Part shown: in pieces, positions 1-13,300 of the stretch
Position numbering within the stretch: the first letter of the stretch is position 1
How the letters are laid out: each line of letters opens with the position of its first letter
Origin: Patagioenas fasciata
Taxonomy: Eukaryota > Chordata > Aves > Columbiformes > Columbidae
Assembly: GCF_037038585.1 (NCBI RefSeq)
Contig: NC_092525.1
Span: 21,410,867-21,474,866 of the forward strand
DNA: 64,000 nucleotides
Direction: 5' to 3'
Notes under the pieces: model-generated
The model's database searches: none
What the model saw: only the letters and a program-made list of their open reading frames with translations
Told to the model about the DNA's origin: nothing
Program-made: the position numbers and the translations under genes

Positions 1-1586
1 GCATCTGCCTGGAGAAGGACCCAGGGGGATGTGACACCAGCTGGGTGTCCCCAGGCTGGTGGGGTGGGTCGAGCCAGGCTATTGTCTTTCCTGGGGAGGA
101 GGGATGGAGGCTACCACATGCATAAACATCAACCAAATTTGCAGCAATGGGATGTGTGCAGCAGAAGGGGGTTCCCCTCTGTTTGGGGTGGGGACGGTGG
201 CAGGTCAGGGAATATGGAATTGCTGCCTTTGTGTTTAATCTGGTTATAAGGACGGCTATTAGAGATAATGAATTTTGCCTGTCCCCGCCGTTGTAATACA
301 AGAACCCAACTGTCTTTCAACACCGCGAAGGTCACTCCTCTTTATTTCTGGTTGTAAATTTTGCTGGTTACAGATGTTTGGGGTTGACGGACATGGCTAA
401 TTAATTTTCTCCTGCCAGCAGGTTGGCAAGGTGCAGGGGTGCTGGTACTGGGGCAAGGTCGGAGGGCAGGACCAGAGCAGCTCCTTGGTGTGGTGGCCCA
501 GCCATGAGCCCATGTCACCACAGCCCCAGGGCAAAGCGGGGCTGCGTTGGCAGGAACCCTTGCACCTCTCTTTTATGATGATTTTGGAGCGGGCTGGGGA
601 GAAGGTGCCTTTGGGAGAAAATTTCTATCTTTCTGCCCTCATTTGAGGGGAGCTGAGCAGGAATCGTCATGCTTGCTGTCCTCACACCAACCTGAGGGTT
701 AGGAGGGGGATGCAAAAAGAGGAAAGCCCTATATTTTTCTGATCAAACATCTTTTGCACCAGTGCCAGCAGAGAGACTTTTCTTTCCACGAGAGATTTCG
801 GTGGAGGGAACAGCAATGGTGTGTTGGGTGGCAGAGCCGATACCCCGCACTGAATTAGCACTTGGGGGTTGGCAGCCCCTTTCCCAGGGACCGATTCGCT
901 TCCCGGTGCTGACCCCGCAGGCAGGAGCCGGCTGCCCGCGCTGCCTGCGCGCTCGGAGGGCAGCACGTGCTGCTGTGCCTCCGTGGCCCCGCACCCCCCG
1001 CACCTGATTTATGCCGCTCCACATTTTCTCCTCATTTCCATGCCTCTTTCTCCCCTCCCTATTTTTTTTTTCCCCTTGTGCTGCCTGTGCATCGCCTTGC
1101 TGCCTGATTTTTCCCTCCTTATTGCTCACAGGCCTCCCCGTTGTCCCAGAAAGCTGCCATATTTTGGGCTTCCTGCTTGTGTGCACTCAAAATGGGCTTT
1201 AATCCTTCCAGAGGAAGGGGACCATGGTCCACATCACCCCACTAGGACATGGTCACTCGGCAGCAAGGGGGGTATTTTTATTTTATTTTATCGTGCATCC
1301 CTGTTGTGGATGCTCCTGGCCTTTGGTTGCAGGCAAACAGGCAGGGTGGCCGCGGGCGCCCATTGCCTCCATCCCAACATTGCTGCTGGGTTGGGCGCAG
1401 CACCGGCCATCTGTCCCCTCCTGTGCAGCGCCGGCCTGCCGGCTGCTTGCCACGGCAGTAGGGCTCGCCTGGCGTCTGCGAGGGCTTGTATCTAAAAATA
1501 TAAAAATAAAAGGAAAAAAAAGTTCTGGTTTTGCTTTGTTTGTCCCCATTTCATATGCATAACCCGACTTTTTGTTGGCTTTTTTT

Positions 1587-1613
1587 CCCCCCCGCCCCCC
1601 CCCCCCCCCCCCC
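1587..1613. repeat. Poly-C tract
   Basis: Near-uninterrupted C run with one G, preceded by T7. Such runs are prone to length error in assemblies. Confidence 0.85.
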
Positions 1614-4600
1614 GCCCGGCTGCCGTGCCAGGCACATCGAAAGTTTGCTGGGTCTCGCGTGCGTGTGCAGATGCCGAATAATTTTATTAGCTGCCTGGAA
1701 GGGAGCCAGCGCGGCGTGCATCGCGCGGGAGGCGGCTACTGGGGCGCCTGGTTTTTTATTTCCCTTTCCCAGCCACCCGCCCCTTTGCCTCCGCTGGTCT
1801 CCTGCAGGTTGCATCATTGGCGTTACCCTTTTATTTATGTATTTATAAGTTGGTGTTTGTTTGTTTTTGGTTTTTTTTGGTTTTTTTTTTTTTTGCTCCT
1901 TAAAGGGTTAAAAATGATGGGGAAGTTCAGCTAGCACTTGCAAGATATGGTTGCCTTAGCAACAGGCCTCCTAATCTGGTAGGTGACCTGAGAGACTGTG
2001 GAAGATGCAGGGGTTGGTTTGGCATTTCATTATTTCATGAGGCTGCGGCTCTCCAGCTGGTTCCCTTCCCAGCGCCACCGCCGCGGCTGCTCCCTCCGCC
2101 ACCGCCCCCGGCATTCCGTGGCAAAACACTGGCCTGGTCCAATTCCTGGGTGCTGGGGGGTCCTGGGAGCTAGTGCCCGGGGAGGGGGAAAGGGCTTTTC
2201 ACAGCCCAGGTGATGATTATTCAATTTTGGGGTTGCAAAGATGATTTCCTGCTTTGCCTTCCCTCCTTCTGAAGGATTTGCAGTGGTGGCCTGGTGAAAT
2301 AATCCCTGTGTCCCTCAGGAGCTAGAGATGCTCTCGTTGGCACTTCCAAAACCTGAATTTTTGGGTCTGTGCTGCTCTGTTGGGGTGAAGGCCAGCAACG
2401 GGGCTCAAGCAACTAACTGATGGGGCACCAGTAGGGCAGCACAGGTCCACAGTGGTTGGAAGAGGTGGTAGAGATGAGGTGCAGGGGTCCAGGCAGCGTT
2501 TTGGGGAAGGAGGGTGGGTCTGGGAGAAGAGTACCAGCATTATTCCAGCTGCTTCAGGCCAGGTGAACTCAACCAACACGTGCACACCTATGGATGGACC
2601 GACATCTTGGGGTTTTGGTGTGTTAGCCATGGCTGCCTTCTCTTTTTTTTTTTTTTCTTGGAGACATCCTCAAGTTGGTGTTTTCCTGTGCGCTCCCTTT
2701 TCCCTCGCTGTCGTGACCACCCCGGGCAAAGCGTTGGTGAGTGCCCACCGCTCCTTGCCAGCAGTGGGACTGTCTAAATTAAGAAACTGCATCAGAAAAC
2801 TTCCCTGCCAAATACTTGACCTCGCCGAATCTCCACGTGCTGGGTGCTCAGGCTCTTCTGCCAGTGCAGTCCTGTGGGGGATTCTGATGGGTGCCCGTTA
2901 CACCCGACAGCACCCATCGGCACCAAATCCCCGCAGCCTGGTCCAAACCATCACTGAGCTCTTTGCCAGGATGACCAAGCTGCTCTATGTACTCAAAATG
3001 AGGATGTTTTTCTCCTGGCTGTACAATGCAAAGTGGTTACAATGTACAGCACTGCCCTTGGCATCTCACCATGGCGAGGAGACCCCCAGGGAAGGGACGT
3101 GTCTGAGGGACTGGGGCCAAGCTCCCCGTGGGTACCAACAGCATAAAGGGGCCAGGAACATCCCATTCTCACAGATCCCAGCAGTGCAGATCTCTTTTGT
3201 TTTTCCCCCTCTCACTATCACGGGATGGCGGCTGCCGGCGGACGCTGGGGAGAGCTGCCTTTGTTTATCCACCTCTCTGGCAGAGCGAGTGCGGGGATGC
3301 TCTTGGATCGAGGTGTCGATCTGTCATCTCCCAGGTTTTATGCATCCCCAGACAAGAAATCGGTGGCACAAAGCGCATACTTTTTTTGTTACTTATCACC
3401 GAGCTCTGTGCGGAGCACGGCTGCTGAAAGCAATCTGGTGTCTGCGATGCCCAGATTTATGGTTTTCCAGCCTCATTTCTAGGTGTTGGCTTCCACCGGG
3501 AAGCAAAATACTGGTTTGAGCCATTGGTGTAGGACGAGACAGCTGTGGTGTGCTGCAGCATTGGATCTCAGCAGGTCTGGTACCTCAACTGGCAAATGCC
3601 TTGAGAGCCCGTCACTGCCCCAAGTGGGACAGCATCTCCCTTGCTCCATCTTAGCTGGTGGAGACAGGAAGACTGATGTCCCAGGGAGGTGAAACACGGC
3701 TTGGCTTTCAGGTCGTCTCCCCTCAGGACACATTTCTCCAAACCTCCAGCTGCCTCAATGGGGTGGCAAAGGCAGAAGCCGTCCCTTGGCAAGCTGGGGA
3801 TGAGCCATCAATAGAGCAGAATTCCTATAAAGCCATTTTTTTGATTGCTTGATCCGTTTTTTTTTCCCCTGCCCCATGTCTGCTTTGTGAGGCTTCCCAG
3901 AATTCATCCCTCTTCATGAGAATTTTGGGTGGTCAGCCGGTTCCCAAGGGATGGACAGACAGACAAACTGCCGATCATCTGGCACACACTGTCCATCTGC
4001 AGAACACCGCGCTCTGCCTGCCAGGGGCTCCTGGGTCTCAAGCGCAGGATTATATGTGTTGTTGCATTTTTGGTGGGTTTTTCTGTTTGTTCTGTTTGGT
4101 GGGGGGTTTTTTGGTGTTTTTTTTTTTTTGTTTGTTTTTTGTTTTTTGTTTTCTTGTAAAGAAAATCAAAATTCCCAGGAAAAATTTAAAAAAACACATG
4201 CCGTCTCCCCCCCGCCTCCGCCCTGCCGAGAAGTGGCTCTGCGATGGCGGCTGGAAAGCGAAGCCGTAAGTGTTGAGGGTGCCATCTGCTCTGTTTGGAT
4301 GGCAGGAGCGGCTGGAGCTGGCAGGGAGGGGGAGCAGTGCCTGCTGGGGTAGAGATGGGGTCCCCCCACCCTGTATCCACCCACCTGGCAGCTCAGTGGT
4401 CCTTGAGGGAGGTTTGACGTCCAGGCTGGTTCTGGTAGGAGGTGTCCCATGGAGGTGGATCCCCTGGAGGGTCTGCAGCCCCCTCCTGGGCGCTTCGGAG
4501 GAAGAGGTGCCTGGGTCACCCTCAGGATGAGGATGGTCAAGGGATGGGATGAGTCATGTGGAAGGGAGTGGGCACGTTTTGGCTTCCTTTTTTGGGTGTT

Positions 4601-5866
4601 TGCAGCTTCAATAGTTGCTTGAGTTGGTAGGACATGCTGGCAACTGGGTGGTCTGCAGCATGGGACGCACCTCATGGGGACCCACCATCCTGGGCCATGG
4701 GTGTGAGGGCAACTCAGTGTGACACATCTGGTCCTTCCGAAGCAGATACCAAAGGAAAACTCCCTCCCTAATAAGATGAAATTTTAGGCTGTCTCTCAAA
4801 AGAAACAAAGGTGTTTACTTGTGAGTTTGGTTAAGGATTATCTCTGGGTTCCTACACAGGTTCCTCCTGGCTCTTTGACTGGGGCCACTGGACCGGTTGG
4901 GTTTCCCTCTACTTTATGTGGTCTTTACAAAACTGGTATTTTTATTTGAGACCTTCCTGTGGCCACAGAAGTCTGAGCTTGCTCCCTTTAAAGGCAGCTG
5001 TGCTGGGGGCTCTGCTTGCCCAGGGGGGCTTACACTGGGTTATAGGAGCTTGTGTTGTTCTTTACAGGGTCATCAAGAGATGATCATCCCCAAAACGTCT
5101 AGTAACCCAACCCGGGAACTCAGTTTTGATTGCAGGCATGGCGACTGTGTGGCAGTCAGCCCTAAATTGCCCTTTGGCTTTGCTCCACCGCCAGTGATTT
5201 TGATGTATATGTGTAATTTTTTTTTTTGTATATTAAGGAAGTTGTTCAGAGGTGGGGGACTCGAAACAGGTACCTGGTGCATTCCCCCTCTTCCCATGCA
5301 AAATGTGGTTGCTTCTCTTCTCCTGCTTTTGCTGACGATAGACAAGGGGATCTTTGGAGCCCCAGGTCAACCCCGTGGAGGTTACATTCATAAGATGTCC
5401 CCTCCTCACCAAAGCTCAGCATCTGGGAAGCGCTGCTGTGCTGGCTCTCCAGAGGTGCCCGCCGCTGTTAGCTGTCCCACCTCGCCGGGTGCCAGTTGCA
5501 AGCGGCTCGGTGCTTCGGTGGCTACCCCTGAGCCGAGCGCTCAGAAATTCGGTAATTGGGCTGGAACAATTATTTTTGGCTTTTGCAGAGAGGAAGGCTA
5601 TAAATAATCACCCTGCGAGCTTGTGCGGTGACTTTGCAGCCTGCAGGAGGGGGGGGTGTTGGGTTTTGTTGTCTTTTTTTTTTTTTTCCTGCTGTCCGGC
5701 TGGCTTTTTATTGGCAGCTGAGAGTAGGGGACTTATCTGCAGAAAATGCAATTTGAGTTGATTAAAGAAACTCCTGCCATTGGCCCAAGCTGCCAAACTT
5801 TCTGCAGAAATGGTAACACTTTCTGAGAAACTGCCTGAGGGACCCGCGGGGCTGCAGCCTGGCCCG

Positions 5867-5995
5867 GCGGGGGGGGGGCGCGGGTGGTGGTGGTGGAGAC
5901 AGCAAGGAGGAGGAGGAGGAGGAGGAGGGCTGCCCAGGCTCGGGGAAGGAAAACAAAGTGGAAAACAAAGGATGACAGTCTCGGTGGTGGTGGTG
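5867..5995. repeat. G-rich cluster: G-run, GGT and GGA repeats
   Basis: A G9-type run at 5870-5878, then GGT repeats, then an AGG repeat (5905-5929), then another GGT repeat at 5983-5995, all on the + strand. It has G-quadruplex or R-loop potential on the non-template strand of the SSBP3 transcript. Confidence 0.8.
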
Positions 5996-7639
5996 TTGCT
6001 CGGAGGAGGACATGGCGGGAAGAGGTGTGGTGGTGGGCACGGCACGTTTCTGTGTTTGTACCTCCCCAATGGCAGCAGCTTGCAGAACCTTCAGTCCAAA
6101 GGTTTTTGGTCATTATGGAGCTGGGTTTTAGCCAGGGACTGATCTGGAGGTGAAAACTTCTGCATCCTGGCACTCACCCCGGTAGCTTCTCCGTCACCCA
6201 TCCCAGCGCCCTTGGGAGCCAAATCCCAACAGCCTTTAGCAGAAGCAAACAGCATCTAGCTGCACCTTCTTTTGTAAGCCCTCTGTTGAATCTAAAATAA
6301 ATTTGCATCTAAATTGACAGGCTGGTTTTAAAGTCTTCTGGCTATATATGGTTTAAAGGCCCAGGCTTCTGTTGTGGGTGGGCATGGGGCATCATCCCCA
6401 CTCGCGCAGAGTGCTGGCATGGAGCAGTCCCAGGGCGGAAGTGGGAGATGCATGGCGTGACTGTTTACAGAGAATCAGAAATTCAGTTCTTCCGTTTTTT
6501 TGTTGTTGTTGTTAAACGTTATTGAAAGGATTGAGACTTATTGACAGGTTAGTGGGTGAGGATGACTGGTGCTTGGAGGATGATGAGCTGGGCGTCCCTC
6601 TGGGGATGCTGCTCTGTGCCAGACTGTACCTTGGGGCCCGTGTGGTGCCCTGGGTTTGCAGGAGTGCATCCTGCATCTCTCCTTGCCCACTGGCAATTAA
6701 AACACATCCCCATCATATGTACAGGGTGCCAAAACCAACAGCTGTAAGGTACCTATGTCCTTGAATGTGTCACTTTGGCAAGTGTGCCCGTTGGTGCCTG
6801 GGTTTGGGGAGCATCGCTGGGGCTGGAGTCGGCGCCTGCACAAGGGACCATAAAAACGAGTGTATCGGGAAAGGCTGTGTAGAGCAGAGCATCATCTCCT
6901 GAGCAGTCTCACCGTGGCAGCTTTCCTTCGTCATCCATTATTTATTTGTTTCTCTGCAAAACAAATTCGCTCCTCAGCACTGATTCTGATGATGGCACTT
7001 ATTTTACAAAAGAGGTAAAAGGAACTGGGTTTGTTCTCGATCTAAAAGACTTTTAACAAAAAGGTGTGTTTCCCTGCTGCATGCTCCTGCGGCCCATTTC
7101 AATGTCAGTGAGATAAATCTGCAGGTTTTTAGGGTGGTGATGTAAATTTTGGAGTCTCAAACACTGAAACATCAAGGGATGTTCTTCCCTGGAGTCGGGT
7201 GCTGTTGAACAGCATCTTCCTGGGACCCGCAAGGGTGTTTGCGGTGGCTGGACCAGGGGTCTGAGATGCTGGACTTACCTCGTAGCTCACAGCTGAGTGT
7301 TTCTCAAGGGGCCAGCCATATGTGCAAGGAAGAGGGACTTTATCGGGTGCGTTTCCTCCCCATGCAGACTGTTGGAGGGCAGCTCTGCTTCGTGAGCACT
7401 GCAATAAATTCATGCTTGGGGTTTAGGGCCAGTGGAGTGGTTTTCACAGGGTTATTGGGAATGTCCTCGATCACACCAGTAGCCGAACCAGCTCTGCTTT
7501 GCTTGCGCCAAACAAGCCAGAGCTGGAGCAGTGGGCTGAGCGCCGGGCCGGGAAGTTTGGAGGGAGGAGACGGCGCGTCGGAGCCACGTTCGTCAGGATG
7601 GAAATAACTGTCAGCTCCATTCAATCTGTCGCCTTGTTC

Positions 7640-7780
7640 CCAGGGGACAATTGCAAAACAGGATTACTGGTACTTAAAAATTCATAGAAAACGTTTCTTA
7701 TCACAACGTCATAATTGTTATGACTCAGAAGAGTAGAATTGCCATTTTCCTGTGCCTTTTTCTCCCCCGTCACTTTTGTT
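7640..7780. promoter_or_regulatory. Candidate intronic regulatory block with an AP-1 site
   Basis: AT-rich, non-repetitive sequence in GC-richer surroundings, with ATGACTCAG (an AP-1 type TGACTCA core) near 7722 and the near-palindrome GTCATAATTGTTATGAC just before it. Inference only; no conservation data are available here. Confidence 0.25.
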
Positions 7781-8739
7781 GCATAGCGAGTCCCTAGCTG
7801 CAGCTGTGGAATCATAAAAAAAAAAAAAAAAAGAAAAAGAAAAAAAAGACCAAACCAGGGCGATGCTTTATTTTATGCTAACTGCTGCATTTGACTTGAA
7901 AATGATGTCCCACTGGGTCTCGTGGTCAGCGTATTACGGCGTGATGGATGGCTGTCAGAGCGGCGGTGGCTGGCAGATTGCGATGGGTGGAGGAGAACAG
8001 ATGCCCGGTGACTTCAGGGGCTTTAGCAGAGCCCAGGACTGAAGACTGGAAAACAAAAGCAGATGGGAGGGCTCTGCTTGAGCTAGCTATTCTTCTCTGG
8101 CCGCATGTTGGGGAGGAAGGCTTGTTGGGCGGCCGTGTCCCTTCTGTGCGGTGCCTCCGCAGTGAGCTGGGCTGGCCGAAGAAGCCACGGGTGAGCCCTG
8201 CTTGACTGGAGGCCTGAGCCTACGTGCAAACCCTCACTGCAGGTCTCTAAAGCCCAGCCTTTCCCCGCCCTGCAGAAGAACAGCTTGCTTTTATAGAGTT
8301 TGTGCTCCATTTGATGGTTCCTGTTAACCCTTGGCCCTGCTGATGAATCTGAGAGGAGAGCCAGGCAGGCTTTGGTGGTTACCCTTTTGGAGGGTGCCTA
8401 CTGGGACATTTTGCGTTCTGTATCATGTTTGTCTTTGGATTTGTGCAGGACCATGTGAGTTCAAGCCATGCTGGTGGAAGGAGGAGGGGAAGTCTTCTCC
8501 ACAAGAGCCTGTTTTGAATAAAGCCCTTTGCAGGCTGTTCTGCAACCTCTCGTTTGCTCTGTGTCCCATCTCTCCTGCGAACTTTCTATCCCGGAACACA
8601 ACTTAAAACAATCCTGCCTTGCCCTTTTTCTCTGCTCACATCTCTCAATCCTCATCTTTTATTCCTTCTCTCGCCTCCCACTCCTCCAATCCATCCAGAC
8701 CTGGGCAGGCGGCTGCCGTGTTCCCAGCTGGCATTTGCC

Positions 8740-8875
8740 GGGGATTGCAGGGTTAATGGCAAAATTAAATTTCTCTGGTGTTTTTAAATTAATTGAATCA
8801 TCAGCATGAGTAACGAGAAATAGTGGTATTGTAATATATTTGATACGGGTCTTCAAGTCAGCGTTTGCAAAATCT
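8740..8875. promoter_or_regulatory. Candidate intronic regulatory block, AT-rich
   Basis: Clustered homeodomain-like words (GGTTAATGG, AAATTAATTGAATCATCA) in unique sequence within the SSBP3 intron. Composition and lack of repeat identity suggest a conserved non-coding element; unverified. Confidence 0.25.
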
Positions 8876-10169
8876 AGAGCACTAGATCTTGGTGGAAGCG
8901 GTGGCTAACTGATAGATTGCAGTTACATCCACAGTACAAAGGCTCCTGCTATGTCTTAAAATGTTCGGGTCATAAAGTTGAGTTGGTTTATGATATGGCC
9001 ATTTTCCCTGCATGCTTCCCACGGTGCTCCTCAGTCGTACTCGGAAAAACCCTGCAGTTGGCAGGAGCCAGTGGTGCTCCCAGCTTCTCCCTCTAGGGAG
9101 CCACCAAACCTGTGTTGGGTGGCAGAGCAGCATCAGGGTTTTGTTCCCAGGACTTTCTGAGGTTTCTTCTGCTGGAAGAAGCAGTGGTGGGGGAAAGCAG
9201 CCCTTTTACTCAAAGAACAGCATGGTGCCTCCATGGTGGATGGTGGCACAGCGATGAGTTCCCTCTTTGCCAGTGCTAACAGAGTGCTGGTGTTAATTGA
9301 AAAGGGGAAAAAAACAACCAAGCAACCGAAAAAAACCCAAAAACACACCAGAAAAACTTTCAGTTTGTGTTGTGGAGCTGCTTGCAGGTTTCCACCCACG
9401 CGTGGTTCCTGCAGCCTGGGACTCCCTCTTGCTCTCTTCTTGCTCCAGAGAACACAGTGGTATGGATGCCCCCCCTTGGCAGAATGGCCTTCACAGCCAA
9501 AATCTCCTGATATGAATAGTGATCTTCGAATTTAACTCTGCTTTGCTCAGTTGTTATTGTCCATGCTGGTGTTGTGGAGCATGAGCATGCTGCAAGACCA
9601 GGGCTGGCTTTGGGGACAGGGTTTTCGGGGGGACACCAGCAAACTTCAGTGCTGAACAGCTTGTTCTAGTGCACTAGTTTAGATTTTGTGTGTTGATCGC
9701 TCTCTTACAACAGCACGTGGTGGCAGAAGAACCAAACTTGCTTATTATTTCTGCTAGTTATGTCTCTAATGAGGTGAGACGTGCCATATGTTGTCCGTAC
9801 TGAGGGAGTGCCGCAGGTGGGACCGGGGCCGGACAAGTGGCTAGATGTTACGTGGAAGAGCCTCAAACTGCTCCTCCATCTCGGTGATCCAAAATGCCAC
9901 CCGATCCAGCTGTGCCATGGTCACACCGGAGCCTTTGACCCACCAGCAGCACCTTCTTGGTATTAATCTGTTCTTGTCTTCTCCAACTCCTGGCAGTTTT
10001 TTCCTACCATTCTTCCTTTCCTCCTCTTACCCCCAACAAGTTTTTGCTCTAAAAGAGTGTGATTTTGGGACTGAGTCCAGACGTGCGACTCCGGTGCCTC
10101 CTTGCAGAAGCAGCTCTGACCCCGATCTGAGCAGCCCAGGCTGTCTGCTTGGAGCAGGAGTTTGAAACT

Positions 10170-10365
10170 AAACCGTATCATGGTAAAGAAATATTTATTG
10201 GCGAGTCCTGAACTTAATTTGAACAGGGCTCTGCTGTTTAAACAATTGTTGGAGCCATAAACCAGAAGCCCTTAATTATGGCTAATTATTTTCTGCGGTG
10301 AATCTATATGCAAGCTCATCAGCGTGAGGTCTCCTCTGAAATGCACCAGTTGCGTGTTCAGGCAT
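10170..10365. promoter_or_regulatory. Candidate intronic regulatory block with SOX-like palindrome and TAATTA motifs
   Basis: Contains AACAATTGTT (two SOX-like half sites, palindromic), CCATAAA, and TTAATTATGGCTAATTA. Unique sequence, sharply different in composition from its G/C-rich flanks. Inference from motif density. Confidence 0.3.
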
Positions 10366-13300
10366 CATCCAGCCTGAATGTCCCTAATAAAATCAGAGGC
10401 AGGAGTGTTGCTGCTGGCCCGGCTGCCTGACCAGGCAGGAGCCTGCCTGCCTGCAGGTTTTTTGAAACTGGGGGATTGGGGCGCAGGGTGTGGGAACCTG
10501 GAGGCTCCCACAGGCAGGCGACTGGGGACCTGAGAGCAGGCGAGAGAGCAAGGCAGGAGCTGTTTGGGATGTGGACTTTAAACTCTCTGGCATTTCGGGT
10601 TTGTTTAAAAACCAGTTAGGTAAATATTTGTGAAGCAGTTGGGATCCGGCTGCGGTGCTGCAGCTGGGCAGGCTGGTCTCCAGCCTCCCGTTGTCCCCGT
10701 CCTTCCTGGGGCAGGAGGCACAGCCGTCCCCAGCCCTGTCTAGGAGGTGGCAGGGGCAACATGGGGCACCTGGCATCATCACACACGCCTCGTTTCCCCA
10801 GGGTTTGGGGTGAAAATGAGTGTCTAGAGGTCTGACCCTTGGAACATACCAGTGTGATGCTTCAGTGGGATGTATTTGAAGGACGAGTCTCCTGGTGAAG
10901 CTGTGCTGTGCATCCCAGGGATGTCCCTTCTCTGCCACCTGGGGCACTTTTGGGGCTTGGTGATGGCCTTGTCTGCCAAACCTGATGCCCTGTGCACCCC
11001 TCCAGGAGGGCGGCTGCTGGGGGGTGTCCCATTGGGGGCCCACAGTGCTGAGGTGGGTAGGACCTGGCAGCACTGTGGCTGGCTACCACCACTGGCACAG
11101 GAGGATGGCGTGGCTGGGATGGCATGGCAAGGGTGTCGTGGTGAGGATGGCATGGCCGGGATGGCACAGCGCGGGGGAGCGGTCCGGGCTGCCTGTACAC
11201 AGCAGCTGTCAGTGCTGCTGCCTGCGCCCGCCCGGCCCCAGCCTCTTCCTCATGGCACAGATGGTTTTAACACTTTCCTGGACTTTTTTTTTTTTTTTTT
11301 TCTATAATTAACTCTTGTTTGCAAGTGGGAAGACACTTCTTTCGTTTTGGCAGAGCCATCCAACTCTCCTCGATGGTGCGCTTTTTTAAAGCCATCACGT
11401 ATCTATCCCTCAACTGCAGTCTGTTGTTTTTACCAGGCTCTTTCATGGCTCTGAGCTGCCCCCCCCTTTTTTTGTTTCCCCCACTTGCTCTTGCCCGGAG
11501 GTAAAATCCGCAGGGATTGCAGACAGAGGAGGCCCCAGCTCCGGTAGGGGAGTTAATGAATCCGGCCAAGGCGATACAAAAGCCAGTGCTGGGGAGGAGA
11601 GAGGGAAGATGGAGGGGCCCCTTCCCTGCACTGGGAGCCCTTGGAAACCCCCCCGGCTTTGTGCAGCTTAGTGGGGTGCTGCCTGCACAAAAGCACCTCG
11701 TCCCTGATGTTGCTTCCGTGCCGTAGCCAGGAAGCGTTTTCCCAGGAGGAACTGTCACCTACCGAAATTCTGGTGGGCGCAGGGTGGGCTGCTGTGGTGG
11801 GTGCCCCATTGCTCCCTCTGGGACAGGAGGAGGGAGAAACTCCACAGACCACCAGAGCTTCACCAGCACAGGGGGTTGCAGGGTGGGCATCATGCTGAGA
11901 ATGTGGGGCTCCTCTCTAGCTTGTACCAAGGCTTAGAAAAGTTCAAGTGCTGTGGGGCATCCTCTGCATTTTAGGGAGCTCAGGGTCTGCCCGTGGTTCC
12001 CATGGGTTTTGGGGGTGTTTTGCTCCAAGAGAGGTGAAGGGCAGCGGCCATCAGAGCTGGCAGGTTGCGGGATGCTCAGCTTTGGGAACCGAGGACAGTT
12101 CACCACAGGAATGGGGACACAACCTGGTACCCATGGGCATGTTACCGGTGGAGAGGATGGTGTCATTGGGACTCAGACCCACTGGCTGTGTCCCTGGGCT
12201 TGCAGGAACCATGCATTGGGGTGCTGTGAGAGTGACTGACTGCGGGGAGTATGGATATCAAATGGTAGATGTGAAAAAAAGAAAAAAAAAGATAAAAAGC
12301 CCATCAGGAAGTTCCCATCAGCAGTTCACGGCCATGACCATCGTACCCGTCCCCTCCCTTGGCTCATCGTCCCCGTCCATCCCTCGGACTCTGCCCACAC
12401 GCTTTATAACCGGGTTTTCCCGGTGCTGCCAGTCTAAACAAGACCTTGCGGTGATGCTCGGTGCTCTCACGTCTCTCCCTCCCCCCTCGGCTGTCTGAAA
12501 GCCTGGGGCTAGTTTTTTTTCTTTTTTTTCTTGTTCTCAAGACTTTAAGTTTTCCTGCCTCACGTACTGTTTTATTGCTGGGTCAGGGGGCAGGGGTTTG
12601 CATGCTGGTTTTATAAGGTCTCTCCAGAGCTGGCTTCAAAAAGCTCCCAGTTCATAAATGGGGGGTTTGTATTAACTGCCTTATTTTGACAGGGAGAGGT
12701 GCTCTTAGAAGTGAAATAATTAATGTTTTGTAAGCTTTAAGGGTAACACAGCTTGGAGTTTCATCTAACCAAACCTCTCTCTAAGCGTGCCAAAAAAGTG
12801 ACTAATCTAAAAAAAACCAACACATTTTTATCAGAAATCCTCTCGTAGCCCATTTTGCACCTTGTGAGGTTGCTCCTTGAGTTATACAGCTCCACAGGGA
12901 CTTTTCCACAGAGAAACTCCATGGCTCAGCTGTGCCCGAACCGCCACTGCCAGTGGTGCCAAAGCAATCCGGAGAGCTGGCGTTAAGGTAAATAAAACTT
13001 GGGGCCACTTTAGAGCGGTGTTTCCTGCCCCAGATAGGGGTAGGCAAGAAAAAACAGGGCTGGAAGCAAGATAGCATGGTAGATTCCCTCCTGTCCCATG
13101 AATATACACCTTTTCTCCTTCTCTAGAACGTACCAAAATATTGTAAATGCTCTGGAAATTAAACTTTGCCTGTTCACCATCCTTCTCTTGAAAAATCCTA
13201 ACCCACCAGGGAAGATCTCTGCCTCCTCTGAGCTACCTTAGCCCTTACCTTTTGCTGGGTGTGGAGAAGACTCAGTTCTTGAGAAGGGTGCTGAATTACA

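Noticed and set aside
2452-3519. 355-codon open frame on the + strand in the SSBP3 intron
   Set aside because: The translation is low-complexity in places (poly-F/S from a T-run), has no recognisable domain or gene-like composition, and lies wholly in intron; treated as a chance ORF.
10393-11073. 226-codon frame on the minus strand
   Set aside because: No similarity to any protein I recognise, rich in residues expected from random GC-rich DNA, and antisense within the SSBP3 intron.
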